From: Alentia gelatinosa
Lineage: Eukaryota; Annelida; Polychaeta; Phyllodocida; Polynoidae
Assembly (NCBI GenBank): GCA_950022655.1
Contig: OX465587.1
Location: forward strand, 25,299,716 to 25,363,715
DNA: 64,000 nucleotides
Reading direction: 5' to 3'
The notes beneath the pieces were generated by a model that saw only the letters and a list, made by a program, of their open reading frames with translations, ran no database searches and was not told the origin of the DNA. Both the position numbers and the translations under genes were made by a program. This document shows positions 57,887 through 64,000 of the stretch, one piece after another. Every line of letters starts with the position of its first letter. The stretch's first letter is position 1.

Positions 57887-59339
57887 CCTGAGAGGCGGTT
57901 AAAACCCTCACCTCGCCGTGCCGGGACTGTAAACCACCACCAGGCCGGGCTGCCGTGACCGGGGAAACGACAAGCACGCCCGGCCGCCCTCATCCCGCCC
58001 TCGTCCCGCCCCACCAGCCGGACCTGCTTATAGCACAGGGCTTCACTGACTGCCCATTGACCTGCGGATCACACAATCACACTTTTTACAGCATTCCCCT
58101 GCGCGTAGTCCTGCGGCTACCCAGGTCATGTGAAATACCGGAACACAACATATATGTCGTTCATCTAAATATGATTGATTGGTTTGTATCATACTGTTTG
58201 TTAATTATTACGTGGATTTAAAGTTTAAGATGATAAAGTAATGAGACAGAACTCGTATCGTAAATACTGTAGATATATAAAACCAAGTAGTTACTCTAGG
58301 TATTGAGAACTAGTTTAGAAGTCTATGCATGTCTATACATGTATGATTAGCGATTCTCCCAGTAAAGTGCGTTACACATGAAATCGTAGAACACAGAGAA
58401 AAATATGGGTTTATTGCACATAGTCATAGAGTAAGTAATTTTATGTATGAAAAGTACAAAGGCGATGGACATATAGAAAACATAACATATGTAGAAGATA
58501 GAAATGTCACCCTCCCCCAATAGTCTCAAATAAGTGGCGTACCTGATGCTATAGGCCATAGAGTGATAAATAATTCTGCCACCATTCACCAGAAAATTGT
58601 AAGATAGCGCCACTGTTGTTTGGTGACAACCACTTTTATCTACCTAGATGGCAAGCTAAAGAAAATCTGAAATATAATCAATTGATAACTGGATCCGCTA
58701 CCTAGTGTCTTTTTACCACAGTGGCAAGCTGGCTGACTCCATAACACAATTACTATGTGGCCTATATTGTATAGCTTTTGTACGCGGCAATGACAGGCTA
58801 ACATACAGGACCCTCGTATACTGCATGCAATGAGACATATACGTCCACAGCAAAATATTCATATTCCATTCAGCTGCCATTTCTTTGCTGACAAATGGAG
58901 CTAGTGGAGTGACGTTGATGGCTCCAGAATATGGTCATACTGGTCTTGTCGGTACTTTTACCACTGGAGATATCTCGTGGATAACTGTAATTGATTTGCA
59001 CTACAATCCGAGCAAAAGCGAGCAGAATCTACCCCAGGAGGGTTGCCGGCGCTCTAGTGCGCACCCTTCCTGCCCCTGCCAGGGCACCCTGTCAAGTGCC
59101 TTGAGGACGAATTTAGCATACATCAAACAGTCCCGATGAAGCCAACTCGGACTGCTCCCAGCCCAGGACACCAGCTCCACGTTCCACCCACCACTTCGCC
59201 ACTCGCTTTACCACCTCAGAGCTGATAGCCAGGAACAAGGGTCTTATTGATGTCGCTAGTTCGGGCTTCCGCCACGGGCCGCGCCACCATCGGCAATGTG
59301 TCAACCCTTCAGGTCCTATCAGAATTTGTGTCCCCCTCC

Positions 59340-59580
59340 ATAACGCGTGGCGCCATCGACTGGGCCAAAGTAAAAGCAATTTTTTATACGATCTCGTCAA
59401 GGAGCGAGAGCGCGTCTCGGTTGTCACGCGTAGGGCGCCGCCATGACAGCGCCCCGCAGCGAGTGAGCACAGCGGCATCTGATTGGCCAATAATTCGCGA
59501 GCCGCTGCGGTCATACTACTGCGACATTCGTGACGTCAAAATTGTCGTCTGCGGAACGCGGGACGTATCACGTGATTAGG
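59340..59580. promoter_or_regulatory. CpG island with CCAAT, CRE and E-box
   Basis: ATTGGCCAAT (59,482-59,491) is a double, inverted CCAAT box; TGACGTCA is at 59,531-59,538; TCACGTGA (59,568-59,575) is an E-box palindrome. The stretch 59,340-59,640 is dense in CpG with words such as GGCGCCGCC. This is the best promoter-like cluster in the window, but neither flank gives a recognised exon, so direction is unknown. Confidence 0.45.
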
Positions 59581-59855
59581 ACGCGCATCAGCGACGTTCT
59601 TCTGAACGCGGGGATAGAACGCCTATCTGCTTCCGATGGAGAGGGCGTTTGGATCTGCCTCGACGGAATCGACCGGAAATAAAACCATGAGGGGTTGAGC
59701 TGAGGTAAATTGGAAAACCATCTGAACGTCATAAAAAGTAAATGAAAGCAAATGGCCCCCTTCCTTTGCAAGCACCTCCTATTGAAATCGTGTCTTATAT
59801 ATGTGGTATGTAAGAATACGTCCTGACACCGTACAAAAGGCCAACTATACAAAAA

Positions 59856-60040
59856 CAGCATCCCTACGACTGCCACTACATTTTCTTATAACTACATGTA
59901 TATACCTAAAAAGAGACATGAAAAAACCCTATTTTATTCACTTATTAATTTATATCTCATTCACCACGTACGTCTCAGTGAACCCAACCATTATTTATAC
60001 TGCACCCTAAGCAGCGGTTGGCCATAGTTATATGATAATA
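59856..60040 (-). mobile_element. Hairpin MITE family C, reversed partial copy
   Basis: Reverse complement of the 5' two thirds of 6,050-6,240: TTATTTATACTGCACCCTNAGC, TATCTCATTCACNACG and CACTACNTNTTCTTAT blocks in order. The terminal hairpin is missing. Confidence 0.7.
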
Positions 60041-60395
60041 TCCCTAGTTGTATACTGGAATTCCAGGTTAAGCTCATTGAATGATTCCTTTCGTTTTTGG
60101 GACATTAGCCTTGCTGTTTGGTTTCATATCAATATGGTAGGGCCTATAGCAATGGGGACGGGCATTGGTTGCCCCACAGATCTGAATACGCGCAATCACA
60201 TGAGTGATGGGGGAATTATCGATATCTGAAAATACTCCATCAAAACAAGATTGAATCTGAGGAGTTCACTGACCTTAGCCACCAATGAAGCGCTAGACAC
60301 AGGTCCCGACCTGGAGGTCAGCTTCTGCTGGAGAACGTGTGATGTCATTGCAGTGAGGCCTGGCGTGCTCTGACGTCATGTAAGCAGTATCGTTC

Positions 60396-60600
60396 CAGGG
60401 GCCTGTTGAATAACTTATGCCGATGAAAGTACAGGGTCCGAGGAGTCATTGTACGAGGGTTATCGTTTGATGATATTCAACCTCGTTCACTAGGACGTTG
60501 CTAGCCAATGGAAGGTTGTCCACATAGTTGATCCACATCGTCCCTGGGTATCGTTGGCTTACAGAAAAAGGTCTTCATGTACGATCCTAAATCATTCAGG
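60396..60600 (+). repeat. Dispersed repeat family H, copy 2
   Basis: Aligns with 18,481-18,708. It lies immediately upstream of the snap-back repeat at 60,606, whereas the other copy does not, so H and the snap-back repeat are separate units. Confidence 0.7.
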
Positions 60601-60605
60601 CCACT

Positions 60606-60856
60606 TTATCTCACCCCTGGAATAAATGTCCATAGGCTTAACATTGGGAACTCGTTCTCCATGCCCCTACAAGTATTGCGGTCCGTTTTCCATGGTCTAT
60701 ATCATGTATGTCAAACATTCTTTTAAAGTGTATAGGGGTGAGATTAATACAGAAAGCAACTCGTTTTGGTCAAAGAAGTCATTCTGCAACTCGTTTGAAT
60801 GCTACATGATATTCACTCTGCTGTCGCCTCGTTCATATCACTCCGCTTCAAACTCG
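60606..60856 (+). mobile_element. Snap-back MITE-like repeat, copy 2
   Basis: TTATCTCACCCC...CTTAACATTGGGAACTCG and AGGGGTGAGATT match copy 1 (971-1,258). A degraded hairpin (ACTCGTTTGAATG ... CTTCAAACTCGT) follows around a CTGTCGCCTC loop. Confidence 0.6.
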
Positions 60857-60898
60857 TGGAGAACAACTTTGACAAAAACTTGTTGGTTTCTTCTTTAG

Positions 60899-61032
60899 TA
60901 TCCGTGAGGGCAAAAGGCTTTTATTTAGACCAAACGTACATGTTCGAGGACCACTTACAAGTAAAAATCAATACTGATGACCTTCGTAAAGAGGGTTACT
61001 ATGTTGAGTGTAATTTTACCCGTACGTTATAG
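60899..61032 (+). CDS. Candidate exon, unknown protein
   Basis: A strong acceptor (GTTGGTTTCTTCTTTAG, ending 60,898) opens a frame that runs to a stop at 61,030-61,032. It encodes about 44 residues with balanced composition (KGFYLDQTYMFEDHLQVKIN, then DDLRKEGYYVECNF). An internal donor-like GTACGT near 61,021 could end it earlier. No domain recognised; no polyadenylation signal identified close by. It directly follows a repeat, so it could also be repeat-derived. Confidence 0.3.
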
Positions 61033-61286
61033 TTTGTTTAGAAAGAGGTCAATATTAATGTCAACACTTCATCCTCGGTACTACAGGAGCGCCAGACGAG
61101 CCCACCTCTACCCCAGCTCACACACACATGCACACTTGATGGATCACCGTTGAGTGGCCCCCAATATAGAAACAGATTCAACGTTCACCCGGACCCGGCG
61201 GCCTGGCCGACGACGTGATTTGCCAGTGGAATAGATCTACTCACAGTGTGGGTCTCTGAGGGATTTTGGGAATCGCTATTGTGACG

Positions 61287-61311
61287 GCGTGGCCTCGTAG
61301 TGAGGCCACGC
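61287..61311. repeat. Perfect GC hairpin
   Basis: GCGTGGCCTC / GAGGCCACGC with a 5-nt loop. Confidence 0.7.
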
Positions 61312-61641
61312 GCCCCTCACTGCCACCCCCTCAACCCGCCCACCCCACACCTCCGACCACCTTCATCCACTTCTGGTTCACAGCTGGGTGATGGTCAAGC
61401 CCTATAGAGCGCTTTCAGATGATGTCAGGCTCCGCCATGTTAGAAACCACCATGTCTTAGGGGTGTGACTGACTTTTGTCATTTGCACGCAGTGATTCAG
61501 TGAAAAGTGCCAATCATCCCATCTAAGGTGCTGTAAATCAAAATAGGTTCTTTTCCCCCTATCTTATTCTACATTATTGTGTCTTATCAATGGATCTTTG
61601 GAACCCCCTCCCCGCACTTTGTCTGTCCTGTGGTCTCCAAC

Positions 61642-61707
61642 ATGGCGGCGCCCAACACGGAGGCATCTGTTCTGAAAGAAGTCGATACATTCACAGGGCT
61701 CCAGACG
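61642..61707 (+). CDS. Candidate first coding exon with YY1-type start
   Basis: CCAACATGGCGGCGCC (61,638-61,652) is a YY1-type motif over an ATG in good context. Twenty-two codons follow, beginning Met-Ala-Ala-Pro-Asn (MAAPNTEASVLKEVDTFTGL...), to a possible phase-0 donor ACG|GTGAAT at 61,708. Without splicing the frame continues to 61,854. No family recognised. Upstream 61,080-61,340 is GC-rich. Confidence 0.35.
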
Positions 61708-61854
61708 GTGAATTCACACACGATTCTGTTAAATCAGCCCCAATCTTTTGTTTTAATCAAAGGCTTGAGCATTGGCATCAGTAAATGGAGCCAATTAGAT
61801 TTTTTTTCAAAAAGTATTAAACAAAACTACCGTACAATATTGATGTCTGCGTGA

Positions 61855-63960
61855 AGTATTGGCCTCAGTGCAGAAGCTAATGTTATCATTGTACGATGGC
61901 CCAGTACTGTCACGCTTGTGTAGACCAGTCCAGATGGCATTCCTGATTGTCAGTGTTAAATACATCCCTAAAACCAGCCTAAATCTGGAGGACCAGACCG
62001 ACCACAGATGGAAGGAACCAGGGGCCTGTTTAATATCTAATGGAAGCTCCTCATGTGATCCTGGGAGGGTCTTAATCTGGCTTCCGTTATTAAAACAAAT
62101 AATGTCAGTTCGCGTTTTTAAAACAAGTAATGACTTTGGTTAACACAAGTCGAAGAACGGATAATTGTGAGCTGTCAGAAAGTGTTACATTGCCCTAGGG
62201 TTCTGAAAAAAGTGTCCTTATCCACGACAGATATAGAGCTGGGATTCGCAGCCTAATCTAAATATTTCCTTAAAAACAGTGGTCAATTAAAAGAGATTTA
62301 ATGGAAAAACACATAAAGAAATTTCTGATTAGCGGTCTCTCTAATCAATTATTCTTAATTGAGAAAACTACTTTTTGTTTCGAGTTGAACGTGGATCACA
62401 CGCTCAGATACACAGACCAGGTTTGATAGGGAGAGGCAAGAGAGACTTTCTGCGTTCTGTAAAAAGTATTCCTTCACTATCTGCGTGCCAACTATGTGAC
62501 ATTGCTAGGTTGTAGATGGCCAGAATCTTAGCGTCTCAGATAAATGCCCAACGACTACAGACTAAAGGCCCTCAGTAGTCCACAAGTGCATAACATGATA
62601 GGACCTACATAGGCGGATGTAGAAACAACTGGTTGGCTTGTTTCCAAGTGATTACAGCAAATATCCCTCAAACAGGATAAAACCCAAATCGTTTAATTGT
62701 CATTTTGTTATAATTCTACAAACGAAGGTTTATATTTAATTTTCATGATTGGCATGGTAGCCATCAGTGGTATTTGAAATGGTTAGGCAAGGCCTAAATG
62801 GTTATAACGAAAAGATAATGTGATAGTGATATGGTATATGTGTTCAGTTTCCAGTAATATGGCCGTGACTCTTCCTAAGATAAGTCTTGGCAATTCTACA
62901 CCATATAGCAAAGCATCGCATAAAACTTTTTAAGTCAAAAACATCATATTGCATAGGCCTGATTATGTACACCCTTTTTTGGTACAATAAAAAGAATTGT
63001 AAAACAAATTTCTATAAAGGAAAGAGAGCCACTTAGCTAATATAAGAAAATTGTGAACATCATTTTACCCATATCACAAGGTAAGCCCACCACCAACCAA
63101 AGCTAAGTGCCCGTTTACCTGCTGCCAAGGCAGACTACAGTTATATTATCAATCATTGCGTGAAAAAGACCCAAAGCAACAGGCTGTAATGGGATTTGTT
63201 CTGAGCGGACGTCCTTGTCCGTCACGTCCCGTGGTCATAGCCGCCCCGCCTGTACCCAGCTGCAGCCTGAGGGCATCAGCTGGTCGCACGCCGGCAACAT
63301 TCTGAGCAGCTAGCGGCCGATCACGTGACTGTTAATCATCGTGAGTGGTCTAAATGTGCTCCAACAGGTCTGCCGTCATCCCGCTCTCCTAGCATAGATC
63401 CTGCGCCTTACTTCCTGCCCTGCTTGTATCTCTGCACCAACCTGCATGTGTGGGGCAAAATCTGTCCCCATGCGCCAGTTTTTCATATATTCGAAATTCG
63501 GAGGACTTTGAGGAGTGTTTTATATATTTCACTTGTGAAAGATAGATGCATATGGTATATGGTAAATAATATACCATCAGGCATAGTCTCTGCGATTACG
63601 TTCTCCAGTGGAAAGCACTACATGCATTGTTGGATTTTGTTTTGTCAACAAGACCCATGTACTCCTTCGAAGGGGAAGTCTAATCAACTGTGGATTCACA
63701 ATATAAAGTGGTATAAAACTGTAAAAGAAACAGCTGGATTGACTCTGAAGCTCATTTAACAAATCCAGTATATCCCAACTCATAATTTATGCGTTTTTTG
63801 AGTTTCATAACTTTTGACAATTACTCTTTTTTTCGAATCCCAAATGTAGTATCTCTATGAGACGTCACTGAATTGAGGCAGAAATGAGTAAGCGCAATCG
63901 CCTCTGCAAAAGCTCTGCAGGGAGAGTGGCATCTTCCGGCGAGCACGCGGGGGCTGCGGG
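61855..63960. other. Unannotated stretch
   Basis: No supported exon or repeat. A 144-codon plus-strand frame at 63,325-63,759 has no motif or clear splice evidence. 63,200-63,320 is GC-rich. Confidence 0.35.
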
Positions 63961-63969
63961 CAGGGCTGA

Positions 63970-63982
63970 GGGGGGGGGGGGG
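63970..63982 (+). repeat. G13 homopolymer
   Basis: Thirteen G followed by AGGGG; G-quadruplex potential. Confidence 0.9.
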
Positions 63983-64000
63983 AGGGGTGTGTTACTGGTG

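Noticed and set aside
63325..63759. 144-codon plus-strand frame
   Set aside because: No domain, weak start context, mixed composition; could not be separated from chance.

Overview
This window is eukaryotic genomic DNA. There are no bacterial-style operons and no long convincing ORF. It carries many short repeats, tRNA-derived SINEs, a 5'-truncated LINE tail, many small inverted-repeat (MITE-like) families, minisatellites and CpG-rich promoter-like islands. The repeat types (CAAA-tailed SINE/LINE pairs, poly-C MITEs, snap-back elements) suggest a marine invertebrate, perhaps a lophotrochozoan such as a mollusc; that assignment is inference. No gene could be assigned to a named family. Single exons are offered only where splice sites, reading frame and composition agree.

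Layout. 0-7.6 kb: a snap-back repeat (0.97-1.26 kb), a CpG/ETS promoter-like island (3.2-3.4 kb), two minus-strand exon candidates, and a hairpin MITE (6.05-6.35 kb). 7.6-9.1 kb: the best gene-like stretch, with a possible signal-anchor first exon and four short exons with good splice sites that share one open frame. 9.5-12.3 kb: a pyrimidine-rich microsatellite, a repeat of about 0.3 kb, and a 40-bp minisatellite. 15-21 kb: SINE-type copies and several MITEs. 22.9-23.2 kb: a LINE 3' end with a degraded CCHC motif. 26-28.3 kb: a CGACAA-rich palindromic element, NRF1/ETS sites and a larger terminal-repeat element.

31,959-38,891: the outstanding feature. It is a roughly 6.9-kb element with long inverted arms whose outermost 550 bp or so are almost identical. 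The arms are tandem arrays of ~402-bp units. They carry at least sixteen close matches to the RFX X-box palindrome (GTTNCCATGGNAAC), at nucleosome-like spacings of about 170-230 bp and mirrored in the two arms. The element is CpG-poor compared with its flanks and has no recognisable transposase.

39-64 kb: further copies of the same MITE and SINE families, an 86-bp and a 30-bp minisatellite, an 82-bp TA microsatellite, and several isolated promoter-like islands (YY1+ETS, TATA, CRE+TATA, CCAAT+CRE+E-box, YY1 start). The window reads as intergenic or intronic DNA dominated by non-autonomous transposons, with a few possible exons and promoters.
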